From NCBI GenBank assembly GCA_050746185.1, contig JBOGLA010000028.1:1-64000 (forward strand): DNA of 64,000 nucleotides. The letters are read 5' to 3'. A model generated the notes under the pieces. It did no database searches. It saw nothing but the letters and a program-made list of their open reading frames with translations, and was not told the origin of the DNA. Below, in pieces: positions 1 through 7,843 of this stretch; positions within the stretch are counted from its first letter, which is position 1; each line of letters starts with the position of its first letter. The DNA comes from PALSA-188 sp050746185 (lineage in GTDB: Bacteria > Acidobacteriota > Terriglobia > Terriglobales > Acidobacteriaceae). The position numbers and the translations under genes are program-made.

Positions 1-73
1 CGGCCCAGTTCTTTTTTGCTCAATCCCGTTCTCCCCAATCGCGGTTCCTCCTTCTACGAAGGAACTCTAAATA

Positions 74-118
74 GGGGACGCTTCTAATGTGGTCTCATGG
101 GGACACTTTCAATGTGGT
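74..118. repeat. Tandem pair of 20-bp repeats, possible IS-end remnant
   Basis: Two 20-bp copies at 74-93 and 99-118 match at 17 of 20 positions and are spaced 25 bp apart. Both begin GGGGAC and end AATGTGGT. Repeated motifs near a terminus are known in some transposons, so this may be the end of an element lying to the left. A frame open from base 1 to the stop at 85 (28 codons) could be the tail of a gene cut by the edge, but I do not recognise its sequence. Confidence 0.3.
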
Positions 119-131
119 TCAACACGCCGAT

Positions 132-160
132 TTGAAAGTAATATAAGATTTAGATATTAA
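132..160 (+). promoter_or_regulatory. Predicted sigma-70 promoter of the 59-residue zinc-ribbon gene
   Basis: TTGAAA (132-137) and TATTAA (155-160) are separated by 17 bp in an AT-rich stretch, a good match to a housekeeping promoter. Transcription would start near 167, giving a leader of about 74 nt that contains two hairpins before the start codon at 241. Confidence 0.45.
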
Positions 161-173
161 TGACTCACGTGGG

Positions 174-213
174 GAACAGCCGCCCTCGGCTGTTCGGTCG
201 AGCTTAGCTCGAC
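174..213 (+). promoter_or_regulatory. Two adjacent perfect hairpins in the 5' leader
   Basis: GAACAGCCG (174-182) pairs with CGGCTGTTC (187-195) around the loop CCCT. GTCGAGC (197-203) pairs with GCTCGAC (207-213) around TTA. Both stems are perfect, at 9 and 7 bp. They lie between the predicted promoter and the ribosome-binding site AGGAG (231-235). There is no T-tract, so they are not an intrinsic terminator. They could be an mRNA-stability or protein-binding element, or a REP-like palindrome. Confidence 0.45.
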
Positions 214-240
214 TGCGAAGAATCTTTCTCAGGAGAAAAG

Positions 241-420
241 ATGGCAAAGATTGCAAAAACTGCAGATCGCAAGAAAGTAATGGACACCTCCAAGAGCACG
301 GACTGTCCCAAATGCGGCAAGTCCACAAGGATAGTGAAGCGCGTTAAGGACCGGGAACGCGGCGTCCCTGGGGGTGTTTTTATCTCGTGTTCAGCCTGCG
401 AATTCTACGAAAAGCTGTAA
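241..420 (+). CDS. Small zinc-ribbon protein, 59 residues
   Basis: A complete 59-residue basic protein begins at ATG 241, 5 bases after AGGAG (231-235). Cysteine pairs CPKC (22-25) and CSAC (50-53) form a four-cysteine zinc ribbon, with a lysine/arginine-rich stretch before and between them. It has no signal peptide or membrane segment, so it should be cytoplasmic. Zinc ribbons of this size bind nucleic acid or ribosomal or RNA-polymerase partners, but I do not recognise the family and assign no function. It has its own predicted promoter and a structured leader, and converges on the RlpA-like gene. A strong ribosome-binding site and coding-like composition make it likely real. Confidence 0.65.
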   Translation: MAKIAKTADRKKVMDTSKSTDCPKCGKSTRIVKRVKDRERGVPGGVFISCSACEFYEKL

Positions 421-481
421 GGCCTCAGGATCTAATGGGGAGCCTTCCTAAGGTTGAAACGTCCACGAGAGGTTTAACCCC

Positions 482-958
482 TTACCGCTCCATCGGGGAC
501 AGAGCGGCTATCATCCGGGGGCGCACGACGTCCAAGCGCACCTTTTGGATGCCACGATCCTTAAAATGAAGGACTTGGGCGGCACCATACGAGAGATCTA
601 TGATCCTGCCTGGCACCACGGGCCCACGGTCATTGATCCGCACCACGACTGCTTTGCGGTTCCGCAGATTCGTGACCTTTACCAGCGTCCCTAGGGGAAG
701 GCTGGGATGGGCGGCTGTAAGGTCGTACATGTTATAGGGCTCGCCGCTGGCCGTCTCTCTGCCTTCAAAGTAGTCTCCGTACCAGGAGGCTGTCCCAATT
801 TGATATGGCTTGGCATGCGCCGCCTTGAGCGTTGGACGTTCGGACGGCCGCACAACCGAATTTTGGGTTTTTCTGGAACCTGAGCTGGTTGGCCCCTGAG
901 CCGCTCCCAAGCTGACGAGAATTATCACCGCCAGGGTATGAGCAATACGTCTTCGCAT
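482..958 (-). CDS. rlpA: RlpA-like septal ring lytic transglycosylase family protein
   Basis: This 158-residue protein has an N-terminal signal peptide (hydrophobic residues about 8-20), then a proline/serine-rich linker and one double-psi beta-barrel domain (about 54-146). RlpA hallmarks are GTASWYGDYFEGRETASGE (from residue 56), AAHPSLPLGT with H84, and INDRGP with D110. RlpA proteins cleave denuded glycan strands at the septum. This one lacks the C-terminal SPOR domain of Escherichia coli RlpA, as many short homologues do, so septal targeting is not implied. GAGGTGA lies 3 bases before the ATG and supports this start. Confidence 0.8.
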   Translation of the reverse strand: MRRRIAHTLAVIILVSLGAAQGPTSSGSRKTQNSVVRPSERPTLKAAHAKPYQIGTASWYGDYFEGRETASGEPYNMYDLTAAHPSLPLGTLVKVTNLRNRKAVVVRINDRGPVVPGRIIDLSYGAAQVLHFKDRGIQKVRLDVVRPRMIAALSPMER

Positions 959-1359
959 TCAGTCACCTCGCATCTCTAAAATCGTGCCTCCCGGTTCCGG
1001 CCTTTCCACTCTTAATGCTGATGAAATGCTATGGGTCATGCTGAGTGGTGTCAATCCGAAATCACCTGTACGAATGTAACCAGAGTGTTTATAGATGCGT
1101 ACGTAACTTACTGTATATATTGTATTAAATTGGCTATTGCCCAATCTTAGCAACCACTTCCATGTTTGTATTATGGTAAATAACCAGCCGTCTGGAGGAT
1201 GGTATTTTGTACAGCCGTAACGTTTTCAATAGTTTAGGGTGAACACTATAGTTTAAGCTTTGCTTTCAAAGGTTTGAGAGAAATTTCCCCTAATTGGAGC
1301 GGTTAACCAATTATTTTTTATTCCGCTCCGCCTGCGAGTGTTTCAGGTAGATTGCGGCT
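959..1359. other. Divergent intergenic region, 401 bp
   Basis: An AT-rich stretch between the divergent rlpA-like and thiD genes. I see no convincing ORF on either strand. The RlpA ribosome-binding site lies at its left end and a terminator-like hairpin at 1291-1313. No TPP riboswitch motif (CUGAGA with the distal ACC/GG elements) was found upstream of thiD. The segment around 1090-1140 is very AT-rich and could hold promoters, but no clean -35/-10 pair stands out. Confidence 0.4.
1291..1329 (+). terminator. Terminator-like hairpin overlapping an alternative hairpin ahead of thiD
   Basis: TAATTGG (1291-1297) can pair with CCAATTA (1307-1313) and is followed by ATTTTTTA, a weak intrinsic-terminator shape. 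GGAGCGG (1296-1302) can instead pair with CCGCTCC (1323-1329). The two stems share bases 1296-1297, so they exclude each other. thiD starts 30 bases downstream. This could be an attenuator or a chance overlap. Confidence 0.3.
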
Positions 1360-2172
1360 ATGGGCAAAACACCCCCCGTAGTTTTGACAATCGCCGGCTT
1401 CGATCCTTCCTGTGGAGCGGGCATCACGGCGGATGTCAAGACAATCGCCGCCAACGGCTGCTATGCCATTGCCTGCATTACCGGCATGACCGTCCAATCC
1501 ACCAAAGGTGTTCGGCGGGTTCAGCCGGTCCCGCCGGAGTTCCTTGCAGAAAGCCTTGAGGAACTTGCGCTCGACATGAAGATCTCGGCGATCCACATTG
1601 GAATGTTGGGTTCAGCGGAGGTCGCTGAGGTCGTGGCGGACTTCCTCTCTGCGCATGCCGCTACAAACGTAGTTCTGGACCCGGTCCTAAAAGCGACATC
1701 CGGGCTCGAGCTGTTGGACAAAGGGGGGTTAGCCATTCTGGTTGAAAAGATAATGCCCGTCGCTACGGTAATCACGCCAAATCTGCAAGAGGCTTCTGTT
1801 ATCAGTGGCTTACCAGTAAACGATCAGGCAGAGATGAAAACTGCGGCCCGAAAACTTCATGGAATGGGATCGCGCACAGTGGTTATAACCGGCGGGCACC
1901 TGGAGCGGCCAGTTGACCTCTTAAGTCAGCCAGGGAAATCCGGCGTCGAGCAGCAATTCTTCGAGGCTGAGCCGGTTCACTCAAGCTCAACTCACGGCAC
2001 GGGCTGCGCACTCTCGGCTGCCCTAGCGTGCCATCTCGCACGTGGCAGGAGCCTGGCAGAAGGAGTCCCGCGAGCGCAAGCCTACGTGAGAGCAGCAATT
2101 GCCGAAGCTTATCCGATCGGGCGTGGCATCGGCCCTATCAATCATCTTTACCGGATGCCGAAGGAAGAATGA
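1360..2172 (+). CDS. thiD: Hydroxymethylpyrimidine/phosphomethylpyrimidine kinase
   Basis: This 270-residue cytoplasmic ribokinase-fold enzyme has the usual ThiD length. It phosphorylates HMP and then HMP-P to give HMP-PP for thiamine synthesis. The N-terminal substrate segment GFDPSCGAGITADVKT (13-28) and the C-terminal anion-hole motif GTGC (213-216) inside HSSSTHGTGCALSAALA are diagnostic, and VITGGH (175-180) is also typical. No other thiamine gene adjoins it, and no TPP riboswitch is visible upstream. The start is ATG 1360 with a weak AGGT ribosome-binding site. A 15-base gap separates it from the convergent next gene. Confidence 0.92.
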   Translation: MGKTPPVVLTIAGFDPSCGAGITADVKTIAANGCYAIACITGMTVQSTKGVRRVQPVPPEFLAESLEELALDMKISAIHIGMLGSAEVAEVVADFLSAHAATNVVLDPVLKATSGLELLDKGGLAILVEKIMPVATVITPNLQEASVISGLPVNDQAEMKTAARKLHGMGSRTVVITGGHLERPVDLLSQPGKSGVEQQFFEAEPVHSSSTHGTGCALSAALACHLARGRSLAEGVPRAQAYVRAAIAEAYPIGRGIGPINHLYRMPKEE

Positions 2173-2187
2173 GGGGAAGGTCGTGAA

Positions 2188-2658
2188 CTACTCGCGTTGT
2201 CCCGCGCCTTTTAAGAGGATTGCCGCAAGGAACGCCGTAACCGCGCCGAGCAGCCATTCAATTCGAAGAAGCTGTACCGCCTGAAACTCCGCAACGCTCT
2301 GGATGGGCGAGATTCTCCCCACAGCAACTGCCGCGATCAGACAGCCAAACCCGATGAGGAGTCCGGCCAGGGAAGCCAGCGGAAGGCCCAGACCTTGTTT
2401 GATGTGTTGGAATCCAAGGACGCGGAGAAAACCCAATATCTTTTTCCACTTCCATGCCGCCGATTTCTCAACCCTCGTCCGATTCGCTCCACAGAGATAG
2501 CAAAATCGAGATCCTGGCATGAATTCAGTATGGCAATCGGGACAAGACTCAGCCGAATTCCTGCTGCCAATGAGGGCCGCCCGATCGGAAACAACCACTG
2601 AACCGGTTACGGGAGGACGCCAGAACTCCTGATGGGCATCGGGAATAACATCTGCCAT
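2188..2658 (-). CDS. Zinc-ribbon membrane protein of unknown function
   Basis: A 156-residue protein with a four-cysteine zinc ribbon around residues 39-56 (CPDC, then CYLC), a basic stretch, and two hydrophobic segments near 93-115 and 132-150. The layout fits a small integral membrane protein with a cytosolic N-terminal zinc ribbon. It contains no catalytic motif I recognise. It converges on thiD and is divergent from the TPR gene. Similar zinc-ribbon/two-helix proteins of unknown role are common in soil bacteria. The start is ATG 2658; a shorter start cannot be excluded. Confidence 0.6.
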   Translation of the reverse strand: MADVIPDAHQEFWRPPVTGSVVVSDRAALIGSRNSAESCPDCHTEFMPGSRFCYLCGANRTRVEKSAAWKWKKILGFLRVLGFQHIKQGLGLPLASLAGLLIGFGCLIAAVAVGRISPIQSVAEFQAVQLLRIEWLLGAVTAFLAAILLKGAGQRE

Positions 2659-2935
2659 GACGGTTAACCTTTAAAGTCGATGTCGCAAGCCAATGACCAC
2701 AGGCCTTTTCGGGAAAGATGGTTTATCCTCATTGGCTTATGCATTCCGTTCTGTCCAATCTCAGGGTCAGTCATGAAGGAATTACGCCTAAGGTGGGAAG
2801 ATTATCCTGACTGTTCATCTCTCGAAATAAGTGTCCATCAAATCTAAATTCCGCAGTAGTGGCGGCGGTGGTTCACGGCCAGACGCGCAGTTCGGGTACA
2901 CTAAGGTATCAATACCTCTGCCCTGAGAAAGTCCA

Positions 2936-4168
2936 ATTCGTAGACTTCGATTCATACTGCTGCTGATTCTGTCGTGCTCGCTGGCAGCGTCCTCCCAAGG
3001 GACAAGCGGCACCGGCGCAAAGGACGAGCCGCATGCAGCGGAAGATTTTTCGTTCCGGCCTAATGATCCATTAACTCAGACAGGCTTCGACCACTTCTAT
3101 AACCTCGAATACGACGCAGCGGTTCGCGACTTTCAACAGGTCCTGCGCAAGCATCCCGATGATCCCTTTGCCATAAATCACCTGCTGACAGCAGTTCTTT
3201 TCCGCGAACTCTATCGCATGGGAGTGTTGAACACCGGAGAATACGCGAACGATAGTTTTATTAAGGCGTCGCACCAACCCCCGGATCCACGGGCTCAGGC
3301 AGAAATCAAAGATCTGGTCAAGCAGGCTTTTGCGGTCGAGCAGAACCGCCTGGCTGCCAATCCAAACGATGTTGCAGATCTTTACGCCCGCGGCGTAACC
3401 CGCGCCCAACTGGCCACCTACACGGCGCTTATTGAGCACGCCTGGTTTTCGGCCCTGCGCAATGCGGTTGGCGCGAGACGTGACCATGAGCGCGTCCTCG
3501 AACTCGATCCGGGACAGACCGAAGCCAAGCTGATTGTGGGGACCCATAATTATGTGGTGGGAAGCCTGCCGTGGGCGCTCAGGTCCGCGGGCGCCCTGGC
3601 AGGGCTCGGCGGCAACAAAGAACGAGGCTTGCAGTTGCTGCGGGAATGCGCCGATGGACATGGAGAGACCAGCGTTGACGCCAAGATTCTTCTGGAATTG
3701 TTTTTGCGCCGCGAAGGGCGCTATCAGGAAGCTATCTCCATTAACAGCGGGCTCGTTGCGGCCTACCCGCGTAATGTGCTCATGGCCCTCGAGGAGGGAA
3801 ACTTACTACGAGCCGAGGGCAAAACGGACGAGGCTGAGGCGGCATATCAAAAGATCAGGCGGTCTGGAAAAGAAGGCCGCTATCCAGGATCGCATTACGA
3901 AATTGCGGCTCTCAGCCTCGGGGACCTTCTTCGCGGAAAAAAAGATTACGCGGGAGCGGCAGCGGCCTATGGGGATGCAGCCGATGTGCCTGTTCCGGAT
4001 CCAGATATTGCGCAGCGGGCAAACCTGGGCGCCGGAGAGATGTATGATTTATCGCACAAGCGGGACCTGGCTGTAAAAAAATATGAGGCAGTTATAGCTT
4101 CCGGCCCAAACACGGCTCTTGCCGCGACGGCAAATAAGTATATAAAAGAGCCGTATAACGGGCAGTAA
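2936..4168 (+). CDS. Secreted TPR-repeat protein with apparent ATT start
   Basis: The frame is open from 2927 (after a stop at 2924) to 4168 and encodes helical TPR pairs almost throughout, for example FYNLEYDAAVRDFQQ (near 48-62), VRDF/HPDD turns and several AEAAYQ-type helices in the C-terminal half. The N-terminus read from ATT 2936 is a classical signal peptide: MRRLRFILLLILSCSLAASS if ATT is translated as fMet. There is no ATG, GTG or TTG between the stop and ATG 3218. Starting at 3218 would remove the signal peptide and the first TPRs. ATT is a rare but known start codon (infC). A sequence error at the start codon is the alternative. The 410-residue product is probably periplasmic and a scaffold for protein-protein contacts. 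Confidence 0.6.
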   Translation: MRRLRFILLLILSCSLAASSQGTSGTGAKDEPHAAEDFSFRPNDPLTQTGFDHFYNLEYDAAVRDFQQVLRKHPDDPFAINHLLTAVLFRELYRMGVLNTGEYANDSFIKASHQPPDPRAQAEIKDLVKQAFAVEQNRLAANPNDVADLYARGVTRAQLATYTALIEHAWFSALRNAVGARRDHERVLELDPGQTEAKLIVGTHNYVVGSLPWALRSAGALAGLGGNKERGLQLLRECADGHGETSVDAKILLELFLRREGRYQEAISINSGLVAAYPRNVLMALEEGNLLRAEGKTDEAEAAYQKIRRSGKEGRYPGSHYEIAALSLGDLLRGKKDYAGAAAAYGDAADVPVPDPDIAQRANLGAGEMYDLSHKRDLAVKKYEAVIASGPNTALAATANKYIKEPYNGQ

Positions 4169-4220
4169 GAACCGGGAACTTGTTAAGGTGTTCCAGCGTA
4201 CCTACAGAGGAGGTGGAACC

Positions 4221-4535
4221 GTGTATTGCAACTATTGCGGAAAAGTGATTCAGGATGATGCCAATGTTTGCGCCTACTGCGGCAAGCGCGTGGGAACCGT
4301 CGTTTCTCGTCGCCGCCTGATGCGGTCGAGGACTGACCGGAAAGTGGCCGGAGTCTGCGCCGGTTTCGCCGAATACTTTGATTTGGACGTTTCGCTGGTG
4401 CGCGTCGTCTGGCTGATCGCCGCACTGCTTCCTCCCGGCGTTTCGCTGATCGCGTACGTGATTGCGTGGATCGTGCTGCCGGAAGAGCCACTTCAGCTCA
4501 CGGAATCTGCTGGGCAGCCCGTGACTAACACGTAA
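4221..4535 (+). CDS. PspC-domain protein with N-terminal zinc ribbon
   Basis: A 104-residue protein starting at GTG 4221, with the strong ribosome-binding site GAGGAGGT (4207-4214) 6 bases upstream. A short zinc ribbon (CNYC at 3-6, CAYC at 20-23) is followed by a PspC domain (about 33-92) with RSRTDRKVAGVCAGFAEYF and a hydrophobic helix ending IVLPEEP. PspC is the membrane component of the phage-shock envelope-stress response. Zinc-ribbon/PspC fusions occur in many phyla. No pspA or pspB is nearby, so involvement in that response is inferred from the domain only. An upstream in-frame ATG at 4188 has no comparable ribosome-binding site. Confidence 0.75.
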   Translation: MYCNYCGKVIQDDANVCAYCGKRVGTVVSRRRLMRSRTDRKVAGVCAGFAEYFDLDVSLVRVVWLIAALLPPGVSLIAYVIAWIVLPEEPLQLTESAGQPVTNT

Positions 4536-4608
4536 GCGCCGCTTTTAATTTGGCAAATTTTCAAGTCTGAGAATCTGCGATTTGCAATCCGCATTTGTGT
4601 CCTTCCCC

Positions 4609-5403
4609 ATGCCTCGTACCAAAAGCGACGATGCCGAGATCTGTTATCAGGTTTTGGGCGATGGCCCTCCCATCGTGCTTCTGCATCCTTTTCCTGCCAA
4701 CCATGAGTTCTGGTTGCCGGCCGCGGAGCCTTTGCTGACGCGATACCGCGTCATACTGCCTGATCTGCGAGGACACGGGGATTCCGATATTGGCGACGGC
4801 CCGGCCATCATGCAGAAGCACGCTGCTGACATTATTCGCGTGATGGACGACGCGGGTATAGATCGTGCTGCATTTGCGGGAGTTTCCATCGGCGGATACG
4901 CTCTGTTCGAGCTTTGGAGGCGGCATCGCGAACGCATATCGGCGCTGGCTCTGTGCAATACGAAAGCCCAGGCCGATTCGGCCGAGGCGCGGAATGTGCG
5001 ATTGAAGTCGGCCGAGGAAGTGCTGGAACGCGGAACCGAACCGTTCTTCGAAGGGATGCTTTTGAGAGTTTTAGGAAAGAGCACGCAGGCTGCACGGCCC
5101 GATCTTGTGCAGGGCGCATTGCGAATGATGCGCAAAATGTCTGCCGAAGATGTGGCGATGGTGCAGCGAGGCATGGCTGAGCGTCCCGACTCCATTGCGA
5201 CGCTAAAGACGATCAATGTGCCCACGCTGATCGTGACCGGAGACGAAGATGTCTTTACGGGCGCAGCCGAAGCGGAGTTGATGCGGCAGAACATTAGCGG
5301 AAGTCAACTGAAGATCATTCCGAAGTCGGGCCATTTCGCGGCGTGGGAGCGGCCGACGGAAGTAGGAGAATTGCTGCGAGAATTCTTCGATTCGGCGCGT
5401 TGA
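4609..5403 (+). CDS. Alpha/beta-fold hydrolase
   Basis: A 264-residue cytoplasmic alpha/beta hydrolase of about the family's usual length. The oxyanion-hole region LLHPFPANHEFW comes first. The nucleophile elbow is GVSIGGYALFE with the catalytic serine, then comes the acid in VTGDEDVF, and the C-terminal histidine is in KSGHFAAWERP. Together these complete the Ser-Asp-His triad. The nearest families are carboxylesterases and 3-oxoadipate enol-lactonase-like hydrolases, and the substrate cannot be told from sequence. It stands alone between the PspC gene and aroA. An in-frame TTG at 4582 could extend it by 9 residues; ATG 4609 gives the conventional N-terminus. Confidence 0.78.
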   Translation: MPRTKSDDAEICYQVLGDGPPIVLLHPFPANHEFWLPAAEPLLTRYRVILPDLRGHGDSDIGDGPAIMQKHAADIIRVMDDAGIDRAAFAGVSIGGYALFELWRRHRERISALALCNTKAQADSAEARNVRLKSAEEVLERGTEPFFEGMLLRVLGKSTQAARPDLVQGALRMMRKMSAEDVAMVQRGMAERPDSIATLKTINVPTLIVTGDEDVFTGAAEAELMRQNISGSQLKIIPKSGHFAAWERPTEVGELLREFFDSAR

Positions 5404-5535
5404 AGCAAGAGGTGAGTTATTTCCGGTTATGAACCGGCTTCAGCCTGGTGAGTACAGAACAGCAGATTCCTCCGGCCTTGATCCTGATCGGAATGACAAA
5501 TTTCTGCGTTCCTAATCCTTTATAGTTGTAGCTCC

Positions 5536-6825
5536 ATGAAATCAGTTTTCGTTGTCGTCCGGCCGGCGCGAAATGTAAGCGGCGCGGTGCGCTTGCCGGG
5601 GGACAAATCCATCTCGCATCGCTATGCCATGCTTGGAGCCATCGCTCGCGGCATAACGAAGCTGGAAAATTATTCCACGGGCGCGGATTGTGCCAGCACT
5701 TTGAGTTGTCTGAAGGCCCTGGGGGTGAGTTGGCAGAAAAAAGACGACGCGGTGGAAATTGAGGGGATGGATCTGAATCTGCAAGCTCCCGTCTCCACTT
5801 TGGATTGTGGAAACTCCGGTTCGACGATGCGCATGTTGAGCGGGATTCTCGCAGGGCAGAACTTTACCAGCGAATTGAGCGGCGATGAATCATTGTCGCG
5901 CCGCCCCATGTCGCGGATTATCCAGCCGCTCACACTGATGGGCGCGAAGTTCTCTTCATTGGATGGCGGACGGCCGCCGCTTCGCGTTTCCGGCGGTCCA
6001 CTCAAAGCAATCAGCTACGAAACTCCGGTTTCAAGCGCGCAGGTAAAAACTTGCCTGCTCTTTGCGGGACTCTTTGCCGACGGCGAGACGCGAGTTCAGG
6101 AATCGGTTCGCACCCGCGATCACGGAGAGGCTGCGCTGCGCGCATTCGGAGCGGCAGTGCTCCAACAGGGCAACGAATCGCGCATCAGAGGGGGGCAGCG
6201 CTTGCGGGCGATTGAGGCTCAAGTTCCCGGCGACCTTTCCAGCGCAGCCTTCTTCTTGTGCGCCGCCGCGCTTTTTCCTGGATCGCAGCTTACCATTGAT
6301 TCGTTGCTGTTAAATCCCACGCGGGCACGGTTGCTTGACGTCATGAGCGGAATGGGCGCCGGTATCAGCATCACTCAACTGGAAGAAAAGCATGGAGAAC
6401 TGGTAGGGACGGCGCAGGTGAGCGGCAAAGATTTAACCGGAGCCAATATCGCAGGCGCCCATACCGCCGAACTCATAGATGAGATCCCGGTATTGGCGGC
6501 TATTGCGCCTTACACCGCGAAGGGGATTGAAATCCGCGATGCCCGCGAACTTCGGGTGAAGGAATCGGACCGCATTGCAGCCGTCGCCACGAATTTGCGC
6601 GCGATGGGGGCGGCGGTCGAGGAATTCGAAGACGGACTGAAAATTCCCGGCGGTCAGCAACTGCATGGGGCCGAACTCGATTCGTTCGGTGATCACCGCA
6701 TCGCCATGGCCTTTGCGGTTGCGGCCTTGCGGGCAAATGGCGAAACGCGAATCAACCGGTCCGATGCGGCGGTGATTTCCTATCCGGCTTTCTACGAAAC
6801 GCTGGAAAGCCTGGTGGAGCGCTGA
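5536..6825 (+). CDS. aroA: 3-phosphoshikimate 1-carboxyvinyltransferase (EPSP synthase)
   Basis: A 429-residue enzyme that joins phosphoenolpyruvate to shikimate 3-phosphate, the sixth step of the shikimate pathway, in the cytoplasm. It is full length. Diagnostic motifs are PGDKSISHR (21-29), the phosphate-binding GNSGSTMRM (92-100) and RVKESDRIAA in the C-terminal half, followed by GDHRIAMAFAV. Its start ATG 5536 follows TATAGT (5521-5526) by only 9 bases, so the transcript may have almost no leader if that hexamer is the -10. No other aro gene is adjacent. The downstream interval carries palindromes. Confidence 0.95.
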   Translation: MKSVFVVVRPARNVSGAVRLPGDKSISHRYAMLGAIARGITKLENYSTGADCASTLSCLKALGVSWQKKDDAVEIEGMDLNLQAPVSTLDCGNSGSTMRMLSGILAGQNFTSELSGDESLSRRPMSRIIQPLTLMGAKFSSLDGGRPPLRVSGGPLKAISYETPVSSAQVKTCLLFAGLFADGETRVQESVRTRDHGEAALRAFGAAVLQQGNESRIRGGQRLRAIEAQVPGDLSSAAFFLCAAALFPGSQLTIDSLLLNPTRARLLDVMSGMGAGISITQLEEKHGELVGTAQVSGKDLTGANIAGAHTAELIDEIPVLAAIAPYTAKGIEIRDARELRVKESDRIAAVATNLRAMGAAVEEFEDGLKIPGGQQLHGAELDSFGDHRIAMAFAVAALRANGETRINRSDAAVISYPAFYETLESLVER

Positions 6826-6874
6826 TTGCGGAGACTTGGCCGCCTATAAAGTCAGCGTGAGAACTATTTTTTTC

Positions 6875-6966
6875 GCCCCGCCGGGGCTCGACCGCTTCCT
6901 ACTTTCTACCCCAGGCTTGCGCCCGGGGCTGCATTCTCCCACCGCTTCGCGGCTGAAATCGGGCAG
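6875..6966. repeat. Cluster of GC-rich palindromes, REP-like
   Basis: The interval between convergent aroA and proC holds three nearby inverted repeats: GCCCCGCCGGGGC (6875-6887), an imperfect CCCCAGGCTTGCGCCCGGGG (6909-6928) and CCGCTTCGCGG near 6943. None has a T-tract on the 3' side for either gene. The pattern of several short GC hairpins in a row resembles dispersed intergenic REP elements. Copy number elsewhere in the genome cannot be seen here. Confidence 0.4.
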
Positions 6967-7018
6967 CACACTCCACGCGGTTCGTAAATTCGAATTCTCA
7001 TGCCCATTGTGTGGGCCG

Positions 7019-7843
7019 CTAACCGTAGGCCAGTTCTTTCGCCCGTTGGGTAGCTTTGACCACAGCTTTAATCAGCGTCACCCGCAGTTTGCCTTCTTCC
7101 AACTCCATGATTCCGTCCACGGTGCAGCCTGCCGGAGTCGTCACCGCGTCTTTCAACAATGCAGGATGGTCCCCGGTTTCGAGGACTACGGTCGCGGCCC
7201 CAAGAGTGGTTTGCGCCGCTAGCAGGGTTGCAATGTCGCGCGGCAAGCCAACTTTCACGCCCGCCTCGGCCAGTGATTCAAGGATGATGTAGATGTAAGC
7301 CGGCCCGCTGGCGGAGAGGCCGGTAACGGCGTCCATGTGTTTCTCGTCCACGACCACGGTCTTCCCCACCACGTTGAAAAGCGCGCAAGCCGCTTCCACG
7401 TCCTCGGAAGTCGCGAACTTTCCTTTGCACAGCCCCGTCATGCCGGATCCCAGAAGGCACGGTGTATTCGGCATCGCCCTTACCACCGGCACGTTTATTG
7501 GCAAAGCGTTCTCAATCTGGTGGGTAGGGACTGATGCAGCCACCGAAATAAACAGTTGACCGGGAGAAACGTTGGCACGAAGCGACTCAAGAACCTCTCT
7601 CACGACCTGCGGCTTCACGCAGATCAACACGATGTCAGCGTCTTTTATGGCCGCGAGGTTGTCGGTCCCGACGGTGACTCCTAATTTTTTTGACAACTCC
7701 TTGGCCCGGGGTTCATGTTGCACCGTGGCGCGAGTTAACTTCGGTGAAAGCAGTCCTTTTTCCAGCAACACCTTTAGCAAGATACCGCCCATTTTGCCGG
7801 CGCCGATCACGGCGATCCGTTTTCCCGAAAAGTCGAATTTCAT
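7019..7843 (-). CDS. proC: Pyrroline-5-carboxylate reductase
   Basis: This 274-residue NAD(P)H-dependent enzyme makes L-proline from pyrroline-5-carboxylate, in the cytoplasm. It has the usual length and is complete. The Rossmann motif is IGAGKMG (13-19). VVRAMPNTPCLLGSGMTG and GLSASGPAYIYIILESLAEAG form the substrate and dimer region. The C-terminal signature TTPAGCTVDGIMELEEG is present. It is monocistronic here, convergent with aroA, and ATG 7843 gives the standard N-terminus. A 245-bp spacer follows upstream, with nothing else recognisable in it. Confidence 0.94.
   Translation of the reverse strand: MKFDFSGKRIAVIGAGKMGGILLKVLLEKGLLSPKLTRATVQHEPRAKELSKKLGVTVGTDNLAAIKDADIVLICVKPQVVREVLESLRANVSPGQLFISVAASVPTHQIENALPINVPVVRAMPNTPCLLGSGMTGLCKGKFATSEDVEAACALFNVVGKTVVVDEKHMDAVTGLSASGPAYIYIILESLAEAGVKVGLPRDIATLLAAQTTLGAATVVLETGDHPALLKDAVTTPAGCTVDGIMELEEGKLRVTLIKAVVKATQRAKELAYG

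Noticed and set aside
1261..1360. TPP riboswitch ahead of thiD
   Set aside because: The CUGAGA and other thi-box elements are not present; only hairpin-forming sequence is seen.
3071..3661. Minus-strand open frame opposite the TPR gene
   Set aside because: It overlaps a clearly TPR-coding frame and has no recognisable protein features of its own.
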